NCBI GenBank assembly: GCA_041741455.1
Contig: JBGSJZ010000140.1
Location: forward strand, 1 to 22,672
Length of the DNA: 22,672 nt
Reading direction: 5' to 3'
Source: CALESS01 sp041741455
Lineage (GTDB): Bacteria > Chloroflexota > Anaerolineae > Anaerolineales > Anaerolineaceae
The notes beneath the pieces are model-generated. The model made no database searches. It was not told where the DNA came from and saw only the letters and a program-made list of their open reading frames with translations. Positions 22,553-22,672 of this stretch are shown piece after piece (the stretch's first letter is position 1; every line of letters starts with the position of its first letter). Position numbers and translations under genes: made by a program.

Positions 22553-22582
22553 GGGAAGCAGGAGGCAAAAAGGATGCTTCCC
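22553..22582. repeat. Inverted repeat before the partial transposase-like gene
   Basis: GGGAAGCA (22553-22560) and TGCTTCCC (22575-22582) form a perfect 8-bp stem with a 14-base loop, 33 bases upstream of the partial plus-strand gene. It may be near an element end or part of its regulatory region. Confidence 0.4.
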
Positions 22583-22615
22583 AAAATGAAGAACTGCGGG
22601 TAAACTAACGGCGCC

Positions 22616-22672
22616 ATGTTTGAGAACCTCGATCTGACCAGCATCCAAGATGAAAACGCCCGCGAGTTGGTG
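22616..22672 (+). CDS. Partial gene, N-terminus of a transposase-like protein
   Basis: Only the first 19 codons are inside the window: an ATG at 22616 followed by FENLDLTSIQDENARELV. This start is similar to N-termini I recall from IS66-like and related transposases, which continue into a Leu/Glu-rich coiled coil. No good ribosome-binding site is visible. With so little sequence the family is tentative. If right, it would be another mobile element at this end of the region. Confidence 0.4.
   Translation, partial: MFENLDLTSIQDENARELV

Noticed and set aside
1..22672. CRISPR array, tRNA or rRNA genes
   Set aside because: No regularly spaced direct repeats, cloverleaf-like sequences or rRNA-like stretches were found on reading both strands.

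Overview
The window looks like a bacterial chromosome segment, most likely from the Chloroflexota (Anaerolineae-like). I base this on the mix of families: a class II (archaeal-type) GAPDH, CPBP and DUF2085-type membrane proteins, a NarL-type two-component pair, a CopB-type ATPase with a His-rich N-terminus, and a variant Lgt. This taxonomic call is inference from remembered family distributions; no rRNA or tRNA gene is visible.

Layout. (1) 1-713, minus strand: a small membrane protein, then an overlapping partial gene whose visible end (SGGV) looks like the start of a ParA/CpaE-type P-loop. (2) 1303-2878: a YCII/DGPF-family protein divergent from an ECF sigma factor with a C-terminal SnoaL-like domain. 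(3) 2879-4221: a decayed stretch with an integron-type tyrosine recombinase remnant and a DDE transposase remnant. (4) 4222-8879, plus strand: three small membrane proteins, a CPBP protease, a histidine kinase and a NarL/LuxR response regulator, closely spaced. (5) 8880-9577: poor coding region. (6) 9578-17200, minus strand: a copper-handling island. In transcription order it holds a Cys-containing 106-residue protein, a two-domain multicopper oxidase lipoprotein, a FixH/YtkA-like lipoprotein, a DUF2085-like membrane protein, CopB, class II GAPDH, a broken CopA fragment, a thioredoxin-fold protein and a membrane-anchored cupredoxin. (7) 17526-18011: an exported CHRD-domain protein with its own terminator. 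(8) 18265-21246, minus strand: a decayed AAA+/McrB-like ATPase gene, split by a 1.9-kb insertion sequence carrying a 580-residue DDE transposase. (9) 21308-22483, minus strand: a 41-residue membrane peptide, Lgt and a YHS-domain protein. (10) 22616-end, plus strand: the first codons of a transposase-like gene.

How the genes fit together. The island combines export (CopB), periplasmic oxidation (multicopper oxidase), copper binding or delivery (cupredoxin, FixH/YtkA-like, YHS) and a possible metabolic bypass (GAPDH is a known target of copper toxicity). The lipoproteins would need Lgt, which is encoded nearby. No dedicated copper regulator (CsoR, CueR, CopY) is visible. The window is an accessory, recombining region: four separate gene remnants (integrase, two transposon-related scars counting the IS target, and CopA) lie among intact genes.
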